Shown piece after piece: positions 9,135-15,955 of a stretch of 64,000 nucleotides of DNA (the stretch's first letter is position 1; each line of letters starts with the position of its first letter). Below the pieces are notes generated by a model. The model was not told where the DNA came from. It worked only from the letters and a program-made list of their open reading frames with translations, and made no database searches. The stretch spans positions 62,001 to 126,000 of the forward strand of contig CAVBUH010000029.1 in NCBI GenBank assembly GCA_963598415.1, read 5' to 3'. Source of the stretch: Colimorpha_A sp900556615 (GTDB lineage Bacteria; Bacillota; Clostridia; Oscillospirales; CAG-272). Both the position numbers and the translations under genes were made by a program.

Positions 9135-11093
9135 ATGAAGAGAAACAACCTCCTTCACAAATTTCTTATATTTTGTCTAAGCTTTCTTTTTTCCGGTCTT
9201 ATATACTTTTTCGGAATATATCTGAGCCGAAACGGATATTCAGTTGAAAGTTTAACAGATATTCTGATTGTCATACTGTGTGCAGTCTTTACGATTTCAT
9301 TTTTATTTTCCTTTAATACAAAAAATATTTTAGCCCCTAAGCTCTCACTGAAAACAGTCTTCGCACTCTCCTATTTTTATTACGCAATTCTTTTCCTTAC
9401 GTTTGCAGTCACGCTCTTTCTGTGCGGACTCTCGTATCAATTGATGCCGGCTGTTCATTTCCTATTCTCCTTATTTGCCGCTTACATGATTTATCGCTTT
9501 ATCTATGCGGCAACAATCAGGCTTGAAGCGGTAACCGACTGTGTTGAGCTTGATCAAAACGAGTATGTCAAGCTTTTTGAAATAGCAAGAAATGCCGCAT
9601 CCGCAATCGGAATAAACGAAAAAATCAGAATTTTTGTTCAAATGGGATTCCCGCTATCGGCAACATCGATCGACGGCGAAATGCGCATTATTATCGGAAC
9701 TCACATTCCTGCTCTTCTTACTGAGTACGAGCTTGAAGCAATGCTGACCGCCGAAATGGGATTGATCAAATACAATTCCCTATCTGTCGACACCGATTTG
9801 AAAAAAAAATATACTCATTGGCAGCTTGCTTTTAATAGCGAAACGGATATTTTCCCAAATTTCTTTCTTATCTTCCCTTTCAGATTGATTGAATCCAAAA
9901 TACTTGCTATGCTTGAAAAAGCTGAAGACTGCGACGAAAAATTAAAAAACAATGCCGTTATCCGTTTTGCTATTCCAACGGATTATCTAAACGGGATAGC
10001 AAAGCTTACGAGATACCATATTTTTCTGAAATTACCTCCCGCCTTCAGTCTATACGAGAATCCCGCGCCTCCCCGCGACTTTCAGGAACGCCTTCTTACA
10101 GAATATAATAAAATGGTTTTACGCTCTGATGGGACACTCAAAAATTTGATTCTCAACACCGAGGAAGGAGGATTCGGAACTCCACTTAGGAAAAAGCTTG
10201 ATTTCTTCGGTCTGAAAGAAGTTATACTCGATTCCGCCTCGATAAATCAGTCTTATATTTCCGAAGGAGAAAATCTTCTGAAGCTCGGAAACGATCTTTT
10301 TGCTGACTCTATTGGCGGGGAATATGATAAAATGCGTAACATCGAATATCTTTTTCCTAAAGAGACAACGGATAAATATGAGTCGGATATACAAACCGGT
10401 ATTCTTCTCGAAGAATCCGATCTCTTGAAAATCGGTATCGCATATATCACGATTTCAGAATATCGAAGTGCGGAAAAAATTTTCGACGAAATACTCTTCC
10501 GGAATCCCGATAATGCCAATGCCTGTTTCGAAAAAGGTAAGCTGCTTCTTTCACAGTTTGATGAATCCGGTATCGCAATGGTTTTAAAAGCCGCTGAACA
10601 AAACAGATATATAGCTCCCCGGGCATATATGGCTCTCATATCCTATTTTCGATTAATCGGCGATACAGAAAATGCAGATAAATATTGCCTGAAATACCGA
10701 CTTATCGAAACAAAAGAAGAAGCTTACCGCTCCGAATTGCTTAATATACGTTCCGCCAACGATTTTTCACCGGTCGAGCTTTCGCTTTCCACCTTGTCCG
10801 ATATCAAAACATATCTCAGAACTCTCTGTTCCGAAAACATAATGGAAAATGTGATTCTTACCTGCAGAAAATTAAGCAATCAAGAATCTGTAAATATTAT
10901 CCTTGTTAAAATGCTTTCCGGAATATCATCCGAGCTTAAAGATAAAATATTCTATGAAATATTCTTTTATCTGGATAACCGAAACGAAAACTTTTATCTC
11001 ATTTCTTATGAACAATACCCTCATTTATATCATATCGCGAGAACATCAAAAAATTCCGTATTCCTTTTCCGAAACTGCGATAATAATAAATAA
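9135..11093 (+). CDS. Membrane protein with degenerate M48 protease-like domain and TPR-like repeats
   Basis: I see three parts in this 652-residue protein. Residues 1-125 contain about four hydrophobic helices. Residues of about 135-260 resemble the peptidase M48 (HtpX/Ste24) core: GEMRIIIGTHIPALL is followed by a helix, TEYELEAMLTAEMGLIKYN, that aligns with the zinc helix ELxAVLAHELGHxxxxH. Here both metal-binding histidines are gone (A206-E-M-G-L210). Residues of about 415-540 look like tetratricopeptide repeats, with phrases such as AEKIFDEILFRNPDNANACFEKGKL interrupted by leucine-rich helices. M48 proteins fused to TPRs are known, but with an intact HExxH. This one should be catalytically dead and may be a scaffold or sensor. 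It stands alone between two unrelated genes. Resemblance to M48 is my inference from the motif spacing. Confidence 0.55.
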   Translation: MKRNNLLHKFLIFCLSFLFSGLIYFFGIYLSRNGYSVESLTDILIVILCAVFTISFLFSFNTKNILAPKLSLKTVFALSYFYYAILFLTFAVTLFLCGLSYQLMPAVHFLFSLFAAYMIYRFIYAATIRLEAVTDCVELDQNEYVKLFEIARNAASAIGINEKIRIFVQMGFPLSATSIDGEMRIIIGTHIPALLTEYELEAMLTAEMGLIKYNSLSVDTDLKKKYTHWQLAFNSETDIFPNFFLIFPFRLIESKILAMLEKAEDCDEKLKNNAVIRFAIPTDYLNGIAKLTRYHIFLKLPPAFSLYENPAPPRDFQERLLTEYNKMVLRSDGTLKNLILNTEEGGFGTPLRKKLDFFGLKEVILDSASINQSYISEGENLLKLGNDLFADSIGGEYDKMRNIEYLFPKETTDKYESDIQTGILLEESDLLKIGIAYITISEYRSAEKIFDEILFRNPDNANACFEKGKLLLSQFDESGIAMVLKAAEQNRYIAPRAYMALISYFRLIGDTENADKYCLKYRLIETKEEAYRSELLNIRSANDFSPVELSLSTLSDIKTYLRTLCSENIMENVILTCRKLSNQESVNIILVKMLSGISSELKDKIFYEIFFYLDNRNENFYLISYEQYPHLYHIARTSKNSVFLFRNCDNNK

Positions 11094-11126
11094 TAGGAGT
11101 GCTCGTAAAACAGTTTATTAAATATC

Positions 11127-11162
11127 AAAAAAGGCGAAGCTACTTTCAACGGTATCTTCGCC
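11127..11162 (-). terminator. Intrinsic terminator of the 275-residue membrane-protein gene
   Basis: The arms GGCGAAG (11133-11139) and CTTCGCC (11156-11162) form a stem. Read on the minus strand, the stem is followed by six U residues (the A run 11127-11132). It lies about 180 bp beyond the stop of the minus-strand gene ending at 11343. Confidence 0.6.
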
Positions 11163-11342
11163 CCTTGTCTGATATGCATAATATCGCTATATGACTTGCC
11201 TTTTTTAAAGCTGATTTGTGTTTAGATGGAATATTGTCATCCTTTTCTGCAACAGGATCTTTTGTTGAGGAAACTGTGCTGTTTGCGAGTGTATTGTCCA
11301 TATCTGTTTCATCAAAAACGCTACAGACTTATGTTCTAAGCG

Positions 11343-12170
11343 TTATAACAAATCAATTTCCTTGCCAATTTGAGAGGCCTTGTAGAAAAAATAGACGGCT
11401 AACGGCCAGAAAATAAACAAAAAGACAATTCCCAATGTTGTGTTCTTTTTCTTCTCCTTCAGAAGTTCCTCTTTGCGTACCGAATCGAACTTACGCGAGG
11501 AACGGGTACCGGAATACGATGAACTATCAGCTTTCGGTCTTGAAACGGTGCTTGACGTGTCGGAAGCACGTTCTTTTCTGCCAGACGACGAATCCAAGTA
11601 GCGGATAACGATTTCTTCAGGCGTGCCTTCTTCGTACTGCTTGAAGAAAGAAGGTCCGGCTCCCGAAAGCCGGGAAACGATAGAAGAGTCTCGACGATTC
11701 AGCTTATATAACATATCCAAAGCCGTTTCAATGATCATTTCGTCGTTCATTAAACTGCACTTATCTCCATGCTCTCTCCGGAACCATTTTACGTAGTAAT
11801 CGGCTGATGCCTTCACCTTTGCATCGTATTTGAGCAGCCAATTGACTTCCTCAGGATTTAGATACGGTGAGCCGGTTGGCAACGGTCTGGGCGGAACATC
11901 CGCGAATTCCGTCTTTGCTTCGCCCACAGGTTCGGTTGCGTCGATCAGCCCTTTCAAGAATTCAAGCAAAAACGTGTGACAATCTGCTCCTTCCGGAACA
12001 GTGGCGTTTTCAGAAACGCATTCCATCAGCTTGAATGTTGCCATCTTGATCCAATCGTCGCTCGGTTTGTCAGTCCCGTCTTTCGGGAATACGCGCTTTA
12101 AGTATTCGGCAACTAAGGTTGATCCTTCTTCAGTATTAAATGTCTCAATTACCTTCTCTAATTCAACCAT
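11343..12170 (-). CDS. Uncharacterised tail-anchored protein, second gene behind the invertible promoter
   Basis: I do not recognise this 275-residue protein. Residues 1-175 are mixed and rather acidic, with helical segments such as EEVNWLLKYDAKVKASADYYVKWF split by loops. Residues of about 195-235 are a serine- and arginine-rich low-complexity linker (SGRKERASDTSSTVS, KADSSSYSGTRSS). A basic stretch KEELLKEKKK is followed by one hydrophobic helix at about residues 243-265 and a short tail. It is therefore a tail-anchored protein with its bulk probably in the cytoplasm. GGAGA lies 8 nt before the ATG. The gene begins 38 bp after the four-cysteine protein gene on the same strand, so both should share a transcript. 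Their common upstream region is the putative invertible segment at 12599-12845. Confidence 0.6.
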   Translation of the reverse strand: MVELEKVIETFNTEEGSTLVAEYLKRVFPKDGTDKPSDDWIKMATFKLMECVSENATVPEGADCHTFLLEFLKGLIDATEPVGEAKTEFADVPPRPLPTGSPYLNPEEVNWLLKYDAKVKASADYYVKWFRREHGDKCSLMNDEMIIETALDMLYKLNRRDSSIVSRLSGAGPSFFKQYEEGTPEEIVIRYLDSSSGRKERASDTSSTVSRPKADSSSYSGTRSSRKFDSVRKEELLKEKKKNTTLGIVFLFIFWPLAVYFFYKASQIGKEIDLL

Positions 12171-12208
12171 ATACTGTTTCTCCTAATTTTAGCATACTTT
12201 ATCGAGCG

Positions 12209-12442
12209 TCACGCCGGATTATGTTTGTAGATGCCGCAGCTTTCCCAGGGATCCTTGCGATTACCAGTTTCCATACAGCGCTTTTCTTCGGGACGGAAGC
12301 TTTTGCAGTTGCCGCAAACACGGTCCCCGTAAGGGCGATGCTCTGCGATGGTGCATTCAGAAGAAGATGAACGCGAATACCCATTGTATCCGCACTTTCC
12401 CTCAGAAGAACGAAAATAACGACAATTGTAACATTGACTCAT
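12209..12442 (-). CDS. Small protein with two identical four-cysteine modules
   Basis: This 77-residue protein consists of two tandem modules with the same cysteine spacing, C-x2-C-x9-C-x12-C. The first uses C4, C7, C17 and C30, the second C43, C46, C56 and C69. Each begins with the similar phrases CYNCRYF and CGNCKSF. Such spacing suits one zinc or iron ion per module, as in rubredoxin-like or zinc-ribbon knuckles, but I cannot name the family. The chosen ATG (12440-12442) has AAAGGAG 7 nt upstream. An in-frame extension to 12487 has no ribosome site. The gene is the first after the putative invertible promoter and is followed by the tail-anchored protein gene. A weak alternative promoter (TATAAA with a poor -35) may also exist in the 150 bp upstream. 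Confidence 0.7.
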   Translation of the reverse strand: MSQCYNCRYFRSSEGKCGYNGYSRSSSSECTIAEHRPYGDRVCGNCKSFRPEEKRCMETGNRKDPWESCGIYKHNPA

Positions 12443-12598
12443 ATGACTGCTCCTTTTTCTTTTTGGTAATAGATTTTTACGCTTCAACTGTATTTTTTCA
12501 CGAATTTATACCATATGAAATGCTCCACGATAAAGATTCGGCATAAATTCCCTAAAATCAGTCTTTATAACCGATATTAGACACAGTCAAGAATACAA

Positions 12599-12616
12599 CA
12601 TAATTTTTATTATGTT
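12599..12616 (+). repeat. Left inverted repeat of a putative invertible segment
   Basis: The 18-bp sequence CATAATTTTTATTATGTT occurs here, and its exact reverse complement occurs at 12828-12845. Each copy is itself a dyad (AACATAAT, four-base loop, ATTATGTT). The loop is TTTT here and AAAA in the other copy, which is what true inversion symmetry requires. The repeats lie 211 bp apart and next to a tyrosine recombinase gene. Confidence 0.75.
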
Positions 12617-12682
12617 ATGATAGTCCGCGCGAGAGATATATATAAGCACTAACTTCACTAAAAAAATAGGCATAGCAAGATA

Positions 12683-12717
12683 GACCAATGAAAAAATATC
12701 GCTTCATTGGTCTTTTT
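12683..12717 (+). terminator. Hairpin terminator inside the invertible segment
   Basis: GACCAATGAA (12683-12692) pairs perfectly with TTCATTGGTC (12703-12712) and is followed by five T residues. It lies upstream of the segment's promoter in either orientation. After inversion it would block read-through coming from the recombinase gene, so it could insulate the switch. No plus-strand gene lies upstream to need it in the present orientation. Confidence 0.7.
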
Positions 12718-12773
12718 GACGTGCAGATTTTCAAAAAAATGTTTAAAAAAGAGCATTTTTTGTGCGAAAACTA

Positions 12774-12802
12774 TTGAAAAAATTGATTTTTTATGATATA
12801 AT
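12774..12802 (+). promoter_or_regulatory. Sigma-A promoter within the invertible segment
   Basis: TTGAAA (12774-12779) is separated by exactly 17 bp from TATAAT (12797-12802). The predicted start, near 12809, is about 20 bp from the right inverted repeat, a typical position for an invertible promoter. In this orientation the only thing downstream on its strand is a terminator. Confidence 0.8.
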
Positions 12803-12827
12803 AATAATTGCATATATGCAAGTTCAC

Positions 12828-12845
12828 AACATAATAAAAATTATG
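12828..12845 (-). repeat. Right inverted repeat of a putative invertible segment
   Basis: AACATAATAAAAATTATG is the exact reverse complement of the left repeat at 12599-12616. After one mismatched base, three further bases on the inner side also match. It lies 38 bp from the stop codon of the tyrosine recombinase gene. Confidence 0.75.
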
Positions 12846-12849
12846 AAGT

Positions 12850-12886
12850 GGGCGTCATGATCCGTTGGATATGACGTCCGTTTTAT
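12850..12886 (+). terminator. Terminator that would stop the promoter in its present orientation
   Basis: GGGCGTCAT (12850-12858) pairs with ATGACGTCC (12871-12879) with one G-U wobble, followed by GTTTTAT. The T tract overlaps the recombinase stop codon (12883-12885, opposite strand). It would end the rightward transcript after roughly 75 nt and protect the recombinase gene from antisense transcription. Confidence 0.6.
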
Positions 12887-13725
12887 ATTATCAGTCGCAT
12901 ATTTTCAAGCTTGCGTTTGTGTTCTGCGCCGGTACTCATAATATAAATACGTGTTGTATTAATACTGCTATGACCAAGAATATCGGCAAGCTTGGCAATG
13001 TCCTTTTCGATTCCATAGAATGTACGAGCAAATAAGTGCCTTAGATTGTGCGGAAAAACCTTTTCGGGATTTACGCCTGCTTCTTTGCATAGCTTTTTCA
13101 TATCACACCATACATTGCTTCGATTCAACGCTTTTCGATTTTTGGTAATGAAAATCATTCCAGAGTTTATTTTCTGTTTTTTGGCATATGCAAGAAGCTT
13201 TTTACAAAGTTTTGATATCAGAAAAACAGTTCTTGTTTTCCCTTTGCAAGAAACAATCATTGCGCCCTTCCGTGCCGCTTCTACCCTGACATATGGTAAT
13301 TCGCTGACACGGATGCCTGTACCGCAAATCGTCTGAATAACGAGAGAAAGCCTCTCGTTATTTTTTCTTTCTGCTGTCCGTACAAGAGAGCGATATTCAG
13401 ATTTTGTGAGTTCCTTGTTTTCAGAGCAATACGCTTGCCGTTGCACTCTAAATTGCTTTACGCATAAATCGTGCCATTCTAAGAACCTAAGGAAAGAATT
13501 AAGCGCAGCAAGCATTGAATTGGCACTTACTATGGCATACTTTTCTTCGAGAAACGCTTTGTATTCAATTGCCAAACTCTTGTTGACTTCCCGTCCTTGC
13601 GTAAAGCGAAGAAAATAACGAATATCTCGCATATACTTTTCAATTGTGTTATTTGTTTTTTCCTCTTCTTTCAATTTTGTTTTAAATGTAATCAGCATCT
13701 CGTCTGTAACTTTTCGATTTGTCAT
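12883..13725 (-). CDS. Tyrosine recombinase (XerC/D-like), probable invertase of the adjacent segment
   Basis: This recombinase has 280 residues. Residues 1-90 form a SAM-like core-binding domain that ends in the helical phrase SMLAALNSFLRFLEW. The catalytic domain carries the full set: R139 in GTGIRVSEL, lysines near 161-163 in CKGKTR, H226 and R229 in PHNLRHLFAR, H252 in LGHSSINTT, and the nucleophile Y261 in RIYI. GGAGG lies 8 nt before the ATG at 13725, and a GTG one codon earlier is possible. The small size without an arm-binding domain fits a Xer-like invertase rather than a phage integrase. No phage or conjugative genes are nearby. The closest recombination sites are the 18-bp inverted repeats just beyond its stop codon, so promoter inversion is the best guess for its job. 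Confidence 0.9.
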   Translation of the reverse strand: MTNRKVTDEMLITFKTKLKEEEKTNNTIEKYMRDIRYFLRFTQGREVNKSLAIEYKAFLEEKYAIVSANSMLAALNSFLRFLEWHDLCVKQFRVQRQAYCSENKELTKSEYRSLVRTAERKNNERLSLVIQTICGTGIRVSELPYVRVEAARKGAMIVSCKGKTRTVFLISKLCKKLLAYAKKQKINSGMIFITKNRKALNRSNVWCDMKKLCKEAGVNPEKVFPHNLRHLFARTFYGIEKDIAKLADILGHSSINTTRIYIMSTGAEHKRKLENMRLII

Positions 13726-13728
13726 CAC

Positions 13729-14306
13729 TTATACCTCCGTGATCCTTCATTTTAACATGGATTTGTGTAGAATTTTTCGTTCTACCGTATAAGTAATAGG
13801 CATTTTTTGATATCGCTTCAAGAAAACTCACTTGTTGAAAAATGGGTTCTTACTTTTATAAATAACTAAGATATTCTATCAAAAATTATTAAGAGCAGAT
13901 AACTTTTCAGTCATCCGCTCTTTTCAACGCTCGTTTCTTAAATTCTGGTGTTGTGCCCTTGTACCGTAAAGTTATCACTGCTTTCTCAAAATGAAAGTGT
14001 TATATAAAAAATTCAAAAATAATTTTCAGTTTTTCTTATTATTTTGATAAGGGGCATAAGAGCAAGATTGACCTGGGATCAGCTTTGCTGCCACAATCTT
14101 GCTTGGGAGTGCCCTCCTTAAGCACAGCATATACAAAATGGAGTAATACGATAACTCCATTAATCGTTTTATGGACACCGCCCTAATTACCATTTCAGGC
14201 GATTTTATTTTCATACAGACAAGAAAAAAGCAATAATTTTAATCTATACTGTCGATACTATCAAAACAGAGCTATAACAAAAAAAGATAAGAAAAGGGCA
14301 TGGTAA
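13729..14306. other. Gene-poor AT-rich stretch upstream of the recombinase
   Basis: I found no convincing gene here. A dyad GTAGAA-N7-TTCTAC lies at about 13770-13788, near a possible TTAAAAT -10 box for the recombinase on the minus strand. A hairpin with arms near 13891-13900 and 13914-13923 (AAGAGCAGAT/ATCCGCTCTT, one mismatch) could terminate transcripts. A longer dyad, AGCAAGATTG...CAATCTTGCT, lies near 14060-14107. Confidence 0.4.
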
Positions 14307-14309
14307 TCA

Positions 14310-14987
14310 ATGATGAAACTGTATATTAAAATGCTGCTATCTTCAGCAGCAATTATGACAGTAATTATCGGGGGATATCGAATTATTTTTTATCCCGAAC
14401 CGGAAAAAGCTGCAGAGGTTTTCTCGGGATTTACTGATTCGGAGGATGAGATTGCCGACATTCAAATTAAGCTTAAAGAAAAAGGATATTACAGCGGTGA
14501 GATAAGCGGGATTTTCGATATCACCACAAGAGAAGCAGTCAAAGGATATCAGGAAGATAATGCACTTCCTATTTCAGGCTCCTGTACGCCAGAAACACTT
14601 TACAGCCTTGGCATTTATACAGATATCGAGGACATACTCCGTTACGAAGAAGAGCGATTTATTGCATCCACAATAGAAGCAGTATGTCCCGATGCGGAAT
14701 ATCTCACGAAGGTTGCTTTAGCCGGAATCATATTCAATCGCATTAACTCTGTAGGATTTCCGGATAATGCTGCATCGGTAGTTTTCGGTGAACCGCAATT
14801 CAAAGACGCATATCTATATGATTATAAAAAGGAACCGACTGAAGAAAGCATAAGAGCTTCAAGAGACGCTCGACTCGGCTTATCCCCCTGTCCAGACGCA
14901 TTGTATTTTTATAAAAAAGGTTCAGCAGATACTTTTTTATTAAAGAAAAGCATCAAATATCGAAACGGGAAATACTTCTTTGTCTGA
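14310..14987 (+). CDS. SleB/CwlJ-type cell wall hydrolase with peptidoglycan-binding domain
   Basis: This 225-residue protein has an N-terminal hydrophobic anchor or signal at about residues 5-27. A peptidoglycan-binding-1 domain follows at about 45-105 (IADIQIKLKEKGYYSGEISGIF, then ITTREAVKGYQEDNALPISG, written here in two parts). A hydrolase-2 domain of the SleB/CwlJ type occupies about 115-225, with the phrase VALAGIIFNRINSVGFPDNAASV. SleB enzymes are lytic transglycosylases that degrade spore cortex during germination. Usually the domain starts with an AEARGE-like box, but here the equivalent is IEAVCPDAEY. The catalytic glutamate is therefore plausible but not certain. There is no YpeB partner beside it. 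A distant AAGGG precedes the ATG, and 14313 is an alternative start. It lies alone in the accessory island. Confidence 0.75.
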   Translation: MMKLYIKMLLSSAAIMTVIIGGYRIIFYPEPEKAAEVFSGFTDSEDEIADIQIKLKEKGYYSGEISGIFDITTREAVKGYQEDNALPISGSCTPETLYSLGIYTDIEDILRYEEERFIASTIEAVCPDAEYLTKVALAGIIFNRINSVGFPDNAASVVFGEPQFKDAYLYDYKKEPTEESIRASRDARLGLSPCPDALYFYKKGSADTFLLKKSIKYRNGKYFFV

Positions 14988-15116
14988 AAAAATTTCCTAT
15001 GCATCAGGACACCATCCTATGTCCCTGTTCGCCTTTATACTTTCCACTGGACTTCTATTATGATTGATTCTGTCGAAACAAACTCATGCTATAAATTATA
15101 CGTGTACAATATTTAT

Positions 15117-15543
15117 AAGGCAATACCGCCGGGTTTTGATTCCGGAGATGCGCAGTCCTATTTTTGTCAGACGATACCAATTGAGGATAAAAGAGTGACT
15201 CCTCTACCGGAAAAATTTGTGAAGGGTATCTCTATGGAATCACTGAATAAATCGTCAAAGGTTCTTTCAGGCGGATTTATTGCCCAACACCATAGATAAA
15301 CTTGAAATATTAAGATAATACCGGCGGATTTTGACAGTACAGATGTGCAGTTGCATTTTTTGTCAGTCAAAACAAAAATTCCGCAGAAAGCGTATACATC
15401 ATCAAGGATTTCTGTGACAAAGACGAATAACAGATCAAGCCGGATTTGGGCAGTGGTTTTTAGTGGTACCCTCAAGTACGACAGAAAATTGCCCGCAGAG
15501 CATCATCAAGACGTAAACCGTGAGCCCGAAGGTATTGCCTTAA
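15117..15543 (+). repeat. Composite repeat: family-1 element interrupted by family-2 element
   Basis: The left 115 bp (AAGGCAATACCGCC..., then GTCAGACGATACCAATTGAG) match the other family-1 copies at 15784, 21413, 38244 and 51120. The match breaks near GGGTATCTC at about 15231. Family-1 right-end sequence resumes at about 15474 and ends in GGTATTGCCTTAA (15531-15543). The middle matches the family-2 element at 58946-59115 (ACAAAAATTCCGC, AAGCCGGATTT, GGGCAGTG). A second family-1 left end (TTAAGATAATACCGG) lies at 15310. Short open frames that cross it translate repeat sequence. Confidence 0.7.
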
Positions 15544-15709
15544 ACGTATATAACTTTGATACGTCAAGAACAAACAAAGAATTCTTTAGAAGGATAAGTA
15601 TACCTTATCGTTAAGAAAGAAGGAAATTGAGAGAGGCGCTTTACTCGTCTGTATCTAAAAATAAAAAAACGAAGTTAAAAAACAAAATAGTTCTGTTTCA
15701 CATAACATC

Positions 15710-15748
15710 GGAGGGATACCGGAAACAATATCCGGTATCCCTCCTTTT
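15710..15748 (+). terminator. Strong intrinsic terminator
   Basis: GGAGGGATACCGGA (15710-15723) pairs perfectly over 14 bp with TCCGGTATCCCTCC (15731-15744), followed by TTTT. The only upstream plus-strand gene is the SleB-like hydrolase ending at 14987, with the repeat nest in between. Confidence 0.75.
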
Positions 15749-15783
15749 CCTCAAGCGATTGAGGAAGTTATATATATTTTTTA

Positions 15784-15955
15784 TTAAGGCAATGATTGTT
15801 GTGCAGTTGCGCCGCCGGATTTTTTGTCAGACAATACAAAATTGAGAAAACAAGAGTGACACCTTTGCCGACAAAATTTGGTGAAGCATGACGGAATAGA
15901 TGCGAGCGTATGCGCAACAAAGGCGTTAGCCATGCACCCGGCGGTGTTGCCTTAA
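15784..15955 (+). repeat. Family-1 miniature repeat, copy B
   Basis: This element of about 172 bp has ends TTAAGGCAAT and GGTGTTGCCTTAA. The core reads GTCAGACAATACAAAATTGAG, ...AAGAGTGACACCTTTGCCGAC, then TGACGGAATAGATGCGAGC, as in the other copies. Its last bases (TTAA, 15952-15955) provide the stop codon of the amino-acid transporter ATPase gene on the other strand. Confidence 0.75.

Larger units (their letters stand above)
12617..12827. other. Putative invertible promoter segment
   Basis: These 211 bp lie between perfect 18-bp inverted repeats beside a tyrosine recombinase gene. The segment contains one strong promoter facing right and one intrinsic hairpin upstream of that promoter. No open frame of note is present. 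In the orientation sequenced, the promoter fires toward a terminator at the end of the recombinase gene. After inversion the -10 box would fall at about 12642-12647 on the minus strand and drive the genes starting at 12442 and 12170. Inversion itself is inferred from the layout, not seen. Confidence 0.65.

Noticed and set aside
11216..11335. Minus-strand hydrophilic frame after the 275-residue protein gene
   Set aside because: It has no ribosome site and no clear frameshift link to the gene before it.
12599..12845. Inverted repeats read as two operator sites for a repressor instead of recombination sites
   Set aside because: Each repeat is itself a dyad, so this remains possible. The exchange of TTTT for AAAA in the loops, the enclosed promoter and the adjacent recombinase make inversion the better reading.
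12883..13725. Recombinase read as a prophage or integrative element integrase
   Set aside because: No phage, conjugation or relaxase genes and no attachment-site tRNA are nearby. The protein lacks an arm-binding domain.
14026..14214. A 62-codon minus-strand reading frame upstream of the SleB-like gene
   Set aside because: No ribosome site, no recognisable domain, and a long dyad runs through it. The amino-acid text looks protein-like but cannot be supported.
15060..15845. Several plus-strand reading frames of 70-90 codons
   Set aside because: They translate repeat sequence (family 1 and family 2). The shared peptide-like text comes from the DNA similarity, and other copies of the repeats break the frame.
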